From: Helicobacter suis HS1
GTDB lineage: Bacteria; Campylobacterota; Campylobacteria; Campylobacterales; Helicobacteraceae
Assembly: GCF_026000295.1 (NCBI RefSeq)
Contig: NZ_AP026769.1
Location: 930,001 to 994,000 of the forward strand
Direction: 5' to 3'
Length of the DNA: 64,000 nt
This document shows, one piece after another, positions 37,798 through 47,331 of the stretch. Each line of letters opens with the position of its first letter. The stretch's first letter is position 1. A model generated the notes under the pieces. That model was not told the origin of the DNA. It was given only the letters and a program-made list of their open reading frames with translations, and did no database searches. The position numbers were made by a program, and so were the translations under genes.

Positions 37798-39018
37798 ATG
37801 GCAGATGTGGTTGTGGGGGTGCAGTGGGGCGATGAGGGCAAGGGTAAGCTAGTGGATCGCCTAGCGCCTAATTATGACTTTGTGGTGCGTTTTCAGGGCG
37901 GACATAATGCAGGGCATACCATTGTCGCCAATGAAAAAACTTATGCGCTCCACTTAATTCCCTCCGGTGTACTCTACCCACAATGTAAAAATGTGATTGG
38001 TAATGGCGTGGTGGTGGCTTTAGATGCCCTTATTCAAGAGATGAGTCTATTTAAAGATTTAAAAGGGCGTTTGTTTATTAGTAATCGAGCGCATTTGATT
38101 TTACCCCACCACCCACTCTTGGATATCCGCCATGAAAATAACCCCCAAATGGCCATTGGCACAACAAAAAAAGGCATTGGACCGGCTTATCAAGACAAGG
38201 TTGCGCGCTTGGGTTTGCGCATGGGTGATCTTTTAGAGCCTAAATTTCTTAAAGAAAAAATCGCGCATTATTGTAGCTTACGCACACGAGGGCTAAGTTT
38301 TAAAACTTTAGAGGATTATTTAAACACCTATGCTAAGCAAGTAATTCCCTACATTACAGATACAACAGAACTGTTATGGGAAAGTGTGGATAAAGGCCAA
38401 AAGATTTTACTAGAGGGAGCACAGGGGAGTATGTTAGATATTGATTTTGGCACTTACCCTTTTGTTACTAGCTCTACTACGATAAGCGCTGGGGCATGTA
38501 GTGGGAGTGGGCTAAGTGTTAAAGATATTGATCAAGTTATTGGAGTGGCTAAGGCATACTGTACCCGCGTAGGTCATGGGCCTTTTCCTACAGAGGAGGG
38601 CGCAGAAGTGGGTGCGTTTTTACAAAAAAATGGGCATGAATTTGGAACCACTACACAGCGCGCGCGCCGTTGTGGGTATTTTGATGCGGTGGCTGTACGC
38701 TATGCTTGTCGCTTAAATGGTTGCACGCAATTAGCTTTGATGAAATTAGATGTTTTAGATGGCTTAGAGGAGATCTTAGTAGGGGTAGGTTATGAGAGGG
38801 AGGGGAAAAAATTAGAACATGTGCCCAGTAATTTAGAAGGATTAAAGCCTATTTATCGTGTTTTTAAAGGTTGGGAGCGCACGGCAGGGATTGCTCACTT
38901 TAAAGATTTGCCTAAAGAGGCGCAGGAGTATGTTTTAGCCTTAGAGGGGCTAGTGGGTGTGAAAATCAAATCTCTTTCTACTAGCCCTAGACGCGAGGAT
39001 ATGGTGCTTATTCCATGA
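37798..39018 (+). CDS. purA: adenylosuccinate synthetase
   Basis: PurA joins IMP and aspartate with GTP hydrolysis. The GTP loop QWGDEGKGKLVD is at the N-terminus. GGHNAGHT, GTTKKGIGPAYQDK, TTISAGACSGSG and TTTQRARRCGYFD complete the family. It is full length at 406 residues and overlaps the fliJ-like gene by 4 bp. Confidence 0.95.
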   Translation: MADVVVGVQWGDEGKGKLVDRLAPNYDFVVRFQGGHNAGHTIVANEKTYALHLIPSGVLYPQCKNVIGNGVVVALDALIQEMSLFKDLKGRLFISNRAHLILPHHPLLDIRHENNPQMAIGTTKKGIGPAYQDKVARLGLRMGDLLEPKFLKEKIAHYCSLRTRGLSFKTLEDYLNTYAKQVIPYITDTTELLWESVDKGQKILLEGAQGSMLDIDFGTYPFVTSSTTISAGACSGSGLSVKDIDQVIGVAKAYCTRVGHGPFPTEEGAEVGAFLQKNGHEFGTTTQRARRCGYFDAVAVRYACRLNGCTQLALMKLDVLDGLEEILVGVGYEREGKKLEHVPSNLEGLKPIYRVFKGWERTAGIAHFKDLPKEAQEYVLALEGLVGVKIKSLSTSPRREDMVLIP

Positions 39019-39446
39019 ACCTTGAATCTTTTAAAAAATTAGTCAAAATTAAAAAGCAAGCCATGCAGCGCTGTGAAAGCGATATAGCCCATAATAAAAG
39101 CCAAATTGTAAGCAAGCAAGAACAACAACATGCCTTACTAGTAGAATTATACGGCTTAAGCGTACCTGCAGAAGGGGGGTTTAATGCCTTTATCCAGCTA
39201 AATGCTTTGAAGAAAAATTATTTGTATCAAATAGAGCGCATAGGGGAGGAGATTAGCCAGCTTAAAGAAATGGGCAGACATCTAAAGGAATTATATAAAA
39301 ACGCCTCTATTGAGTATGAAAAATTCAAATATCTACAAACCTTAGAAGAACAGAAAAAACTTAAAAGACTTAAAAAGCTAGAAGATCAGCAAATGGATTC
39401 TATTGGGGCAGAGGTGTTTTACCAACAAAGGGAGAATCGTGCTTAG
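39015..39446 (+). CDS. fliJ: FliJ-like flagellar export chaperone (HP0256 type)
   Basis: A 143-residue, almost entirely helical coiled-coil protein of FliJ size (Lys, Gln, Glu and Leu heptads from end to end). FliJ couples the export ATPase FliI to the gate and recycles chaperones. The name rests on its position after purA, matching the H. pylori FliJ homologue HP0256, and on its shape; FliJ has few invariant residues. It overlaps the next gene by 8 bp. Confidence 0.75.
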   Translation: MNLESFKKLVKIKKQAMQRCESDIAHNKSQIVSKQEQQHALLVELYGLSVPAEGGFNAFIQLNALKKNYLYQIERIGEEISQLKEMGRHLKELYKNASIEYEKFKYLQTLEEQKKLKRLKKLEDQQMDSIGAEVFYQQRENRA

Positions 39447-40026
39447 GCTTTTTCTATTAGCCCTAGCTTTTATTTTTGCAAAAGCCCAAACGCCTTCATC
39501 TAAAGAATTTTTGCAGTGCAACGCTATTTTTGAATCCAGAAAAGCCGAAATTAAAAACCAATTACAAATGCTCCAAGAGAGGGCTTTAGCCTTGCAAACT
39601 CTGCAAGAACAAACCCAGAGTTTACTTGATCAGCGCAAGGCTAAGGTGAATGAAAGAGAACAGGCTTTAGAGGCTAAAATGAAAGAATTTGAAGCCAAAG
39701 AAGCCAACTTTAAACGCTTGCAAGATGATAGAGAAAAAAAGCTTAAAAAAATGATGGCTGATAATGAAAAACTCCTTAAAGAAATCAAAGAGGCTAGCAA
39801 TAGCAAGATAGCTAGTACTTATGCCAAGATGAAAGACTCCAAGGCCGCACCCATTTTACAAGATTTGCCTATCAATGAGGCTGCTAGTATTTTATCCAAG
39901 CTTGAGGCTAAGGATATGAGTAAGATTTTGGCCAAAATGGACCGTGGCGCTTTGTTAAAGAGCAAAGCCTACAAAATGCAATGGGGTTTAATAATCAGGG
40001 CATTCAAAAGGCTGTATTACGCTTAG
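39439..40026 (+). pseudogene. motE: MotE/HP0257-like secreted coiled-coil protein, 3' end replaced by a copied patch
   Basis: A GTG start after AAAGGGAGA opens a signal peptide (RLFLLALAFIFAKA) and a long coiled coil (about residues 30-150). These are followed by the MotE/FliG-like end KAAPILQDLPINEAASILSKL and MSKILAKMDRGA. From 39944 the DNA is a copy of pyrD, and the frame ends in a chimeric AYKMQWGLIIRAFKRLYYA tail. Past the patch the original frame appears again as LLETHKRVDGG, stopping at 40152 inside ppk. MotE is a periplasmic chaperone of the MotC stator protein in Campylobacterota. The true C-terminus cannot be read here. Confidence 0.7.
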
Positions 40027-40102
40027 AAAATCTCCCTCCACTCTCAAGTGTGGTTGGGATTAATTTAGGCAAGAATAAAAACACGCCTTTAAACCAAGCT
40101 TT
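39944..40102 (+). repeat. patch D: 159-bp perfect copy of 42417-42575 (pyrD)
   Basis: All 159 bases match the pyrD coding region 2473 bp downstream in the same orientation, with abrupt ends. It replaces the 3' part of the motE-like gene and stops 24 bp before the ppk start. Confidence 0.95.
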
Positions 40103-40126
40103 TATTAGAAACGCATAAGAGAGTAG

Positions 40127-42136
40127 ATGGAGGCAAAGGATTTATACTTTAACCGAGAACTTTCGTGGTTGCGGTTTAACACCCGTGTTTTAGATCAAGT
40201 TTGTAATACCGCTTTACCTCCCTTAGAGCGGCTTAAGTTTTTGGCTATTTATGGCACTAATTTAGATGAATTTTATATGATCCGAGTGGCTGGGCTTAAA
40301 CATCTAGTTGATAATAACACTCTACAAAGTAGTGTAGATGGAATGAGTCATCAAGATCAGCTAGAGTCTATCCGTCTTTATGTACTAGCAGAGCAAAGAA
40401 TTGTTCAGGGGCAATTTTTATCTTTAAAGGAGGAATTAGCCCAAAAAGATTTATCCATAGCCAGTATAGAAAACCTCCCAAAATCTTGTTTACCCAAATT
40501 ACAGGAATACTTTTACAAGTATATTTACCCCGTAGTTATCCCCACTCTTTTAGACCCAGCGCGCCCTTTTCCCTTTGTGCGTAATTTAAGTTTTGGGATA
40601 CTTTTAAGCCTGCAAGGAACACAAAAAGTTTATGCAGCGGTGAAAATCCCTACCCTTTTAAAACGCTTTATTGAAGTAGAAAAAGGGATTTTTATCGCCA
40701 TAGAAGAAGTGGTACAAAAATTTATTCCTTTGTTATTTGAACACCACCGCGTGCTAGAAAGTCTAGTGTTTAGAATAACTTGTAATGCGGATATGGAGAT
40801 TATTGAAGATGAAGGACATGATTTAGTTAATCGCATTAGTGAAGGATTGCGTACCCGTGATAGGGGTGATGTGGTGCGTTTAGAAGTGGGGGGGAATTGT
40901 GCGGTTCTACTTTCTTTAATAAAGCAACAAATACCTGATGTTGATCTGTATACCAGCCATATTTTACTAGACTTAGGTAGATTATGGGAACTGGTGAATT
41001 TAAAAAACTACGCTCATCTCAAATTTCCTATCTTTGTACCAAAGACTCTAGCACCTCTTAATGATATTGATTTTTCAAAGAATGGGGCGCTTTTTGACTT
41101 ATTAGACAAACAAGATGTGTTGTTATTCCACCCTTATGAAAGCTTTGATCCAATCGTGCGTTTTATTCAAAGCGCTGCAGAGGATAAAGATGTGGTTTCT
41201 ATCCGCATGACTTTATACCGCGTGGGTAGAGAATCGCCTATTGTTAAAGCTCTAACAGAGGCCGCTCCTTATAAACAAGTTAGCGTACTTGTAGAGCTTA
41301 AAGCCCGTTTTGATGAGGAAAATAATTTACACTGGGCTAAAGCCTTAGAAAATGCCGGAGCGCATGTGATTTATGGTGTGCCCCATTTAAAAGTACATGC
41401 CAAATTGGCTTTAGTGGTGCGCAAAGTAGGAGAAAGCATTAAAGAATATGTACATGTAAGCACGGGCAATTACAATACGCTTTCAGCTAGAATCTACACA
41501 GATTTAAGTCTACTCACCTCTAACCCACAAATTGCTAGCGATATTTTAAAGCTTTTCCACTCTTTGAGTACAGGAATGGCAGCAGAGATTAAACTTAAAA
41601 CCCTATCTATGGCGCCTAAACAGATTAAAACAAAAATTTTAGCTTTAATCCAAGAAGAGATGCGCGCTAAACACAGAGGGCGGATTATTTTTAAGGCTAA
41701 TGCGCTTGTAGATTCAGATGTGATTGAGCATTTATACCAAGCTTCATGTGTGGGGGTTAAAATTGATTTACTCATTCGCGGGATTTGCTGTTTACGCCCA
41801 CAGATTCAAGGATTAAGCGAAAATATCCGTGTGTTTTCCATTGTGGGCAAATATTTAGAACATGCGCGCATTTATTATTTTGCCCATGACAAAGCTAAAA
41901 TATATTTTTCTAGTGCAGATATGATGCCGCGCAATTTAGAAAAACGGGTGGAGTTATTAGTGCCCTCTACTTCTAAGGCGATCCAACAAAAATTATTGCG
42001 TATCTTGCATATACAGCTTAAAGACAATGCCCAAAGTTATACGCTTGCCCCTAGTGGAGAATATGTAAAAGTTGTACCTACAGGGGATTTTTTAAACGCA
42101 CAGATTTTTTATGAGCAAGAGGTAACTACCCTATGA
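40127..42136 (+). CDS. ppk: polyphosphate kinase 1
   Basis: Ppk1 reversibly makes polyphosphate from ATP. At 669 residues it is full length. The N-terminal YFNRELSWLRFN, the central VRFIQSAAEDKDVVSIRMTLYR, the PLD-like catalytic His in VPHLKVHAKLALV, GNYNTLSARIYTDLSLLT and RNLEKRVELL are conserved. The start ATG has weak AGAG upstream and lies just after patch D, so its native leader is altered. It overlaps pyrD by 4 bp. Confidence 0.95.
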   Translation: MEAKDLYFNRELSWLRFNTRVLDQVCNTALPPLERLKFLAIYGTNLDEFYMIRVAGLKHLVDNNTLQSSVDGMSHQDQLESIRLYVLAEQRIVQGQFLSLKEELAQKDLSIASIENLPKSCLPKLQEYFYKYIYPVVIPTLLDPARPFPFVRNLSFGILLSLQGTQKVYAAVKIPTLLKRFIEVEKGIFIAIEEVVQKFIPLLFEHHRVLESLVFRITCNADMEIIEDEGHDLVNRISEGLRTRDRGDVVRLEVGGNCAVLLSLIKQQIPDVDLYTSHILLDLGRLWELVNLKNYAHLKFPIFVPKTLAPLNDIDFSKNGALFDLLDKQDVLLFHPYESFDPIVRFIQSAAEDKDVVSIRMTLYRVGRESPIVKALTEAAPYKQVSVLVELKARFDEENNLHWAKALENAGAHVIYGVPHLKVHAKLALVVRKVGESIKEYVHVSTGNYNTLSARIYTDLSLLTSNPQIASDILKLFHSLSTGMAAEIKLKTLSMAPKQIKTKILALIQEEMRAKHRGRIIFKANALVDSDVIEHLYQASCVGVKIDLLIRGICCLRPQIQGLSENIRVFSIVGKYLEHARIYYFAHDKAKIYFSSADMMPRNLEKRVELLVPSTSKAIQQKLLRILHIQLKDNAQSYTLAPSGEYVKVVPTGDFLNAQIFYEQEVTTL

Positions 42137-43155
42137 ACTTGCACCAGTTGCTATTTTATTTAGAGCCGGAAAAAGCGCACAGTCTAGCAAAACAGGCACT
42201 TAAAATACTAGGAGCTTTACCTAAAATTTCTCCTATTGCTCATCCTATGTTAGAACAACAGATTTTAGGGCTATCTTTAAAAAATCCTATCGGGCTAGCC
42301 GCTGGTTTTGATAAAGATGCCATGATGTTAGCCGGGCTTGATTATTTAGGATTTGGAGTTCTTGAAGTGGGTACGCTTACGCCAAAACCCCAATCTGGTA
42401 ACCCAAAGCCGCGTGTGTGGCGCTTTGTTAAAGAGCAAAGCCTACAAAATGCAATGGGGTTTAATAATCAGGGCATTCAAAAGGCTGTATTACGCTTAGA
42501 AAATCTCCCTCCACTCTCAAGTGTGGTTGGGATTAATTTAGGCAAGAATAAAAACACGCCTTTAAACCAAGCTTTAAAGGATTATGAAAATGCCTTACAG
42601 ATGAGTTTAGGAGTGGGGGATTATTATGTGTTTAATCTTTCCTCACCCAATACCCCTAATCTAAGAGATTTACAAAATGAAAGTTTTGTAGATGAACTCT
42701 TTGCTATGGCTAGGGCTAAAACGCATAAGCCCTTATTCCTTAAAATATCCCCAGATGCACCTATAGATACACTTCTTTTAATCTGTGATACAGCCATTGA
42801 TCATGGCGCTAGTGGCATTATTGCAACTAACACCACCACAGACTATTCAGTATTGCCCCACGCACAGCCAACAGGCGGCATTAGTGGCAAAGCTTTAGAA
42901 AATAAAGCGGTAGCTGTATTTGAACAAATTGCGCGGGTATTTTTTAAAAAAGCTATTTTGGTAGCAGTGGGTGGCATTAGTAATGCTACACAGGCTTATG
43001 CACGCATAAAAATGGGGGCTAGTTTTGTACAGATTTTCACCGCTTTTATTTACCAAGGTCCTTTTATTTGTAGACAAATCAACCAAGATATAGTAGAATT
43101 GCTCCAACAAGACGGGTTAAAATCAGTCCATGAGGCAGTTGGGGTTAATTTATGA
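42133..43155 (+). CDS. pyrD: dihydroorotate dehydrogenase (quinone, class 2)
   Basis: PyrD oxidises dihydroorotate to orotate at the membrane with quinone as acceptor. NPIGLAAGFDKDA, GTLTPKPQSGNPKPR, GFNNQGI, the catalytic Ser region FNLSSPNTPNLRDLQ, FLKISPD, and IATNTTTDY with GGISGKAL are present. It is complete at 340 residues. Bases 42417-42575 are the source of patch D. Confidence 0.95.
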   Translation: MNLHQLLFYLEPEKAHSLAKQALKILGALPKISPIAHPMLEQQILGLSLKNPIGLAAGFDKDAMMLAGLDYLGFGVLEVGTLTPKPQSGNPKPRVWRFVKEQSLQNAMGFNNQGIQKAVLRLENLPPLSSVVGINLGKNKNTPLNQALKDYENALQMSLGVGDYYVFNLSSPNTPNLRDLQNESFVDELFAMARAKTHKPLFLKISPDAPIDTLLLICDTAIDHGASGIIATNTTTDYSVLPHAQPTGGISGKALENKAVAVFEQIARVFFKKAILVAVGGISNATQAYARIKMGASFVQIFTAFIYQGPFICRQINQDIVELLQQDGLKSVHEAVGVNL

Positions 43156-44492
43156 TGGTACGGATTTTTTATAGCTTTTTTATTTTGATTTCATGGGTAG
43201 GAGTGAGCATGGGAGCAACAATAGATCAAGGCATACGCGCGTATTTGCCTAAGTACTACACCACGACTTTAGAAAATGGTTTGCAGGTAGTGGCCGTGCC
43301 TTTGGCTAATAAAAGCGGAGTGATAGAGGTAGATGTGCTTTATAAAGTAGGATCGCGCAATGAAAGAATGGGCAAAAGCGGAATTGCTCACATGCTTGAG
43401 CACATGAACTTTAAAAGCACCAAACATTTAAAAGAAGGCGATTTTGATGCCATTGTTAAGGGTTTTGGAGGGGTTAGTAATGCCTCTACTAGTTTTGATT
43501 ACACCCGTTACTACATCAAAGCTAGCAATGCTAATTTAGATAAATCCCTTGAGCTTTTTTCTGAAATGATGGGTTCGTTACAACTCAAAGAAGAGGAATT
43601 TTTGCCCGAGCGGCAGGTTGTGGCTGAGGAGCGTTTGTGGCGTACGGATAATTCGCCTATGGGTTATCTGTACTTCCGCTTTTTTAATACCGCCTTTGTC
43701 TACCACCCCTACCACTGGACACCCATTGGTTTTATGCAAGACATTCAAAACTGGACGATAGAGGATATCCGCCGTTTCCACTCTCTATATTACCAGCCTA
43801 AAAACGCTATTTTGCTTGTAGTAGGCGATTTAGACCCTAAAAATGTCTTTAAAGAGGCAGAAAAGCATTTTTCTAAGATTGCCAATAAAGATAAAAACCC
43901 CATGCCAGAGGTGTATATGCAAGAGCCGGTGCAAAATGGTCTGCGCGAAACGGTGATTCACAAAAAAGATTTATCTTTAGAATGGCTGGCCATTGGGTTT
44001 AAAGTTCCCCCCTTTGCGCATAAAGATCAAGTCGCGCTGAATGCTTTAGCCAAATTATTAGCCGAAGGGGGCAGTAGCCTACTTAAAAAAGAGATCATTG
44101 ATCATAAAAGATTGGCTTCTCAGGTTCTTGCGCAAAATATGGAACTTAAAGATGCCAGCGTGTTTTTATTTGTCGCGGGGGCTAACCAGCATGTCAAAGC
44201 CGATCAAATCCGCGAGGCAATTTTAGCCATTCTGGATAAGATTAAACATGGGGGCATCACCCAACAACAACTTGATAAGGTTAAAATCAATAACCGCGTG
44301 GATTTTATCGCAGGGTTAGAAGACTCTTCAGATGTGGCCGAGATGTTTGCTGAATACCTCACACAGGGCAAGATTGAGGACATGGCAGCTTATCAAGAGG
44401 AATTTGAAGCTTTAGAGGTTAAAGACATTGTGCGGGTGGCCAACACCTATTTTAGCGATGAAGCCTACAGCGTCGTTACACTCAAACCTTAA
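43152..44492 (+). CDS. secreted M16-family zinc protease (HP1012 type)
   Basis: A signal peptide ([16 protein letters not shown]) precedes a pitrilysin-type M16 domain with the inverted zinc motif HMLEHMNF (HXXEH) and the downstream Glu in the [11 protein letters not shown] region. The second half, [19 protein letters not shown], is the inactive M16 C-terminal lobe. H. pylori HP1012 (annotated pqqE-like) lies in the same place. It is probably periplasmic; the substrate is unknown. Its start overlaps pyrD by 4 bp. Confidence 0.88.
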   Translation: MMVRIFYSFFILISWVGVSMGATIDQGIRAYLPKYYTTTLENGLQVVAVPLANKSGVIEVDVLYKVGSRNERMGKSGIAHMLEHMNFKSTKHLKEGDFDAIVKGFGGVSNASTSFDYTRYYIKASNANLDKSLELFSEMMGSLQLKEEEFLPERQVVAEERLWRTDNSPMGYLYFRFFNTAFVYHPYHWTPIGFMQDIQNWTIEDIRRFHSLYYQPKNAILLVVGDLDPKNVFKEAEKHFSKIANKDKNPMPEVYMQEPVQNGLRETVIHKKDLSLEWLAIGFKVPPFAHKDQVALNALAKLLAEGGSSLLKKEIIDHKRLASQVLAQNMELKDASVFLFVAGANQHVKADQIREAILAILDKIKHGGITQQQLDKVKINNRVDFIAGLEDSSDVAEMFAEYLTQGKIEDMAAYQEEFEALEVKDIVRVANTYFSDEAYSVVTLKP

Positions 44493-44493
44493 A

Positions 44494-45372
44494 ATGCACG
44501 CCCTTAGCGCTTTAATCACGCCCTTTAAGCCCAATTTAGAAGTAGACGAGGAAGTCTATGCGTACTTGATTGAGCGCCAGATTCGGCTCGGAATGGATGC
44601 GTGCGTGCCTGTGGGTACTACCGGTGAATCAGCTACACTCACGCATCAAGAACACATGCGTTGTATTGAAATTGCGATTAATGTGTGCAAGCCTCTAGGG
44701 GCTAAGGTTTTAGCCGGGGTGGGGAGTAATGCCACTAGTGAGTCGCTACTTTTGGCACAATTTGCCCAAAAAGCTGGGGCTGATGGGATTTTATGCGTTA
44801 CGCCTTATTATAACCGCCCCACCCAGCAAGGTCTCTTTGAGCATTATAAAACCATCGCTAATTGCGTAGAAATTCCGGTTATTTTGTATGATGTGCCGGC
44901 GCGCACTGGGGTACAAATTGGAGTAGAAACGGCTACTAGGCTTTTTAAAGAGGTTAAAAATATCGCGGGCATTAAAGAGGCTTCAGGGGCAGTGCAACGG
45001 CTTGTAGATTTTGAACATGAAGCACAAGGTCTAGCCATTTATAGCGGGGAGGATAAATTAAACTATCTAGTTATGGCTGGCGGGGGTGTGGGGGTGATTT
45101 CTGTAACGGGTAATTTATTACCCGACAAAATCGCAACTCAGATTAAAGCCTCTCTTAAACAAGACTTTAAGACCGCAAGAGCGATACAAAATGAGCTTTA
45201 TAACCTCAATCAGGTTCTTTTTTGTGAGAGTAACCCTATCCCTATTAAAACCGCGATGTATCTTGCAGGTTTAATCAAGCATTTAACCTACCGCCTTCCG
45301 CTGGTGCCCCCTACAAAGGAGAATTTTAAAAGAATAGAGAACACTTTAGAAAGGTATAAGGTATTAAAATGA
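44494..45372 (+). CDS. dapA: 4-hydroxy-tetrahydrodipicolinate synthase
   Basis: DapA condenses pyruvate with aspartate semialdehyde, the first step towards diaminopimelate and lysine. [45 protein letters not shown], the Tyr in [12 protein letters not shown] and the Schiff-base Lys in AGIKEASGA are seen. I use ATG 44494, 2 bp after the protease stop; a longer frame would run into the protease. It pairs functionally with lysA. Confidence 0.94.
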   Translation: MHALSALITPFKPNLEVDEEVYAYLIERQIRLGMDACVPVGTTGESATLTHQEHMRCIEIAINVCKPLGAKVLAGVGSNATSESLLLAQFAQKAGADGILCVTPYYNRPTQQGLFEHYKTIANCVEIPVILYDVPARTGVQIGVETATRLFKEVKNIAGIKEASGAVQRLVDFEHEAQGLAIYSGEDKLNYLVMAGGGVGVISVTGNLLPDKIATQIKASLKQDFKTARAIQNELYNLNQVLFCESNPIPIKTAMYLAGLIKHLTYRLPLVPPTKENFKRIENTLERYKVLK

Positions 45373-46134
45373 CAGGCATGCAGGGCAAGACTTTAGTGAT
45401 TAGCGGAGCGACTCGAGGCATTGGCAAGGCTATTTTGTATCGCTTTGCACAAAATGGCGTCAATGTGGCCTTCACCTATAATAAAAACGAAGAGGAGGCG
45501 ATCAAAATTGTTCAAGAGGTGCAGGAGCTCTATGGCATTAAAGCCAAATACTACCGCTTAGATATTTTAGAGCCCGAGCAATATGTAGAACTTTTTAAGC
45601 AAATTGATAACGACTTTGATCGGGTGGATTGTTTTGTCTCTAACGCCATTATTTATGGGCGCTCTGTGGTGGGGGGGTTTGCGCCTTTCATGCGTTTAAA
45701 ACCAAAAGGTCTTAATAACATCTACACCGCTACCGTGCTAGCCTTTGTAGTGGGGGCACAAGAGGCGGCTAAACGAATGAAACTTATAGGCGGGGGTGCG
45801 ATTGTATCTTTAAGTTCTACAGGAAATTTAGTGTACATGCCTAATTATGCCGGACATGGCAATTCTAAAAATGCGGTAGAAACTATGGTTAAATACGCGG
45901 CGGTAGATTTAGGGGAGTTTGGTATCCGTGTTAATGCTGTAAGCGGAGGACCAATTGATACGGACGCACTAAAAGCCTTTCCGGATTATGCAGAAATTAA
46001 AGCCAAAGTTGAAGAACAATCGCCTTTAAAACGCATGGGAAATCCTGAGGATTTAGCTGGGGCTGTGTATTTTCTTTGCGATCCAAACCAAAGCGGGTGG
46101 CTCACCGGGCAGACTATCGTAGTAGATGGGGGCA
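45369..46134 (+). pseudogene. short-chain dehydrogenase/reductase (HP1014 type), native 3' end replaced
   Basis: An enoyl-reductase/hydroxysteroid-dehydrogenase-like SDR. The cofactor loop is SGATRGIGKAI, the catalytic Ser is in VSLSSTGNLVY, and YxxxK is seen as YAGHGNSKNA (atypical spacing and residues, as in HP1014). SGGPIDTDALKAFPDYAE and GWLTGQTIVVDGGT follow. The H. pylori protein ends a few residues after DGGT. Here patch F begins at that point, removes the stop, and the frame runs on into the next gene, giving a false 397-residue fusion. The enzyme domain itself is complete. Confidence 0.75.
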
Positions 46135-46175
46135 CTCTTCTAAATGATCTATTTGTAACTGATCTAATTGCCCCT
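46135..46175 (+). repeat. patch F: 41-bp perfect copy of 48592-48632 (maf)
   Basis: Perfect match to the maf gene 2457 bp downstream, same orientation. It covers the SDR stop and the start of the following gene, fusing them. Confidence 0.9.
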
Positions 46176-46769
46176 AATAGAGAATTACAAGCTGCAAGAA
46201 GAGCCATTTTATGCTCGCATGTTTTTTTAGTTTTACTCCTACTTAGCACAACCTACACCTTTGCATGGCTACAAAAATCTCATGCAGGTGATGTAGCCAG
46301 TGCCTTTAAAAACCTCCACCAAACATGGATAGGGTTTTATCTGTGCATGTGGTTTTCTGTGTTTGTTTGCCAGATTTTTGGCTACTATAAACTAGCCAAA
46401 GTAGGCCGTAATCTTTTGATTTTTCGCTGTATTGCCTTTCCTTATATCGCCGATGCGATTCTCTCTTTAGGTTTGTTTTTAATTTTGCCTAATGCCAGTG
46501 TAACCACACTTTCCAAATACGAGTCGTTTCTACCTCCCCCTCCCCTCCATAGCCTTCTATAAAAATTTTATCCTCTGTTTTGGGTTTGATCTCTGTATTA
46601 CCATAAAGTGCCCCACTCGCATGGCTATGCCCGCTTTTAGATATTGCTCTTTACGGTTGTGTTAAGTCAAAGGGCTTTATTAGCTTTTTTATTTCTCATA
46701 GGGATTTTAGTGGGTTGGGGCATGATTTTTATTGGCTTTTATAGACTTAAGTATATTTCAACCCACTAG
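46176..46769 (+). pseudogene. HP1015-type membrane protein, start and centre overwritten by patches
   Basis: Between patches F and E the frame encodes membrane helices (AILCSHVFLVLLLLSTTYTF, IGFYLCMWFSVFVCQIFGYY and FPYIADAILSLGLFLILP). After patch E the same frame resumes with ILLFTVVLSQRALLAFLFL and IGILVGWGMIFIGFYRLKY, ending at TAG 46767-46769, just before pgsA. Patch E contributes a stop near 46560. The intact gene would be a polytopic membrane protein of about 195 residues, function unknown. Confidence 0.7.
46510..46641 (+). repeat. patch E: 132-bp perfect copy of 48967-49098 (maf)
   Basis: 132 identical bases at a displacement of 2457 bp, exactly that of patch F, with 334 bp of unrelated native sequence in between. 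The host reading frame is unchanged across the patch. Confidence 0.95.
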
Positions 46770-46770
46770 C

Positions 46771-47331
46771 ATGCAATGGATCAGACATATCCCAAACACT
46801 CTAACCCTCCTGCGTATCGCCCTCTCTATCTTTTTACTCTTTTTTATTTTACACGCCCCCACCTTTTTTAAGCTCTCTAAAGCTCATGCAGATTATGCCA
46901 GTGCCTTTATTTTTATTCTTGCAGCCCTCACTGATTTTTTAGATGGCACAATTGCTAGGCGTTATCACTTTAAAACTCTCTTTGGAGAAATCTTTGATCC
47001 TTTAGCAGATAAAATTTTGATCCTAGCTGCTTTTTTAGGGCTACTACATTTAGGGCGCATCACACCTTGGGTACCCTTTGTAATTTTAGGGCGGGAGTTT
47101 TTTATCGCTGGGCTAAGAGTTTCTGTTTCATACATGGGTAAAAATATCGCGGTAAGCCAACTGGGTAAATACAAAACCCTTTTACAGGTTTGTGCTATTT
47201 TCTTTTTACTCGCTGATATTCATATATACGGGGTTATGGTGGGCTATTTTTTAGTCGCTCTTGCTGTTTTTGCAACCCTTTATTCAGGGGCAGATTATGT
47301 CTTTAAATATTACCAATTAGTGCGCAACTAG
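46771..47331 (+). CDS. pgsA: CDP-diacylglycerol-glycerol-3-phosphate 3-phosphatidyltransferase
   Basis: PgsA makes phosphatidylglycerol-phosphate in the inner membrane. The CDP-alcohol phosphatase motif is intact: DFLDGTIARRYHFKTLFGEIFDPLADK (D-X2-DG-X2-AR-X8-G-X3-D-X3-D). Several membrane helices surround it. I choose ATG 46771 (MQWIRHIPNTLTLLR), the family start; the upstream in-frame extension overlaps the HP1015-type gene. It overlaps rseP by 1 bp. Confidence 0.93.
   Translation: MQWIRHIPNTLTLLRIALSIFLLFFILHAPTFFKLSKAHADYASAFIFILAALTDFLDGTIARRYHFKTLFGEIFDPLADKILILAAFLGLLHLGRITPWVPFVILGREFFIAGLRVSVSYMGKNIAVSQLGKYKTLLQVCAIFFLLADIHIYGVMVGYFLVALAVFATLYSGADYVFKYYQLVRN

Noticed and set aside
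45369-46562. A genuine 397-residue SDR-membrane protein fusion
   Set aside because: The junction lies exactly in patch F and the end in patch E, both copied from maf.
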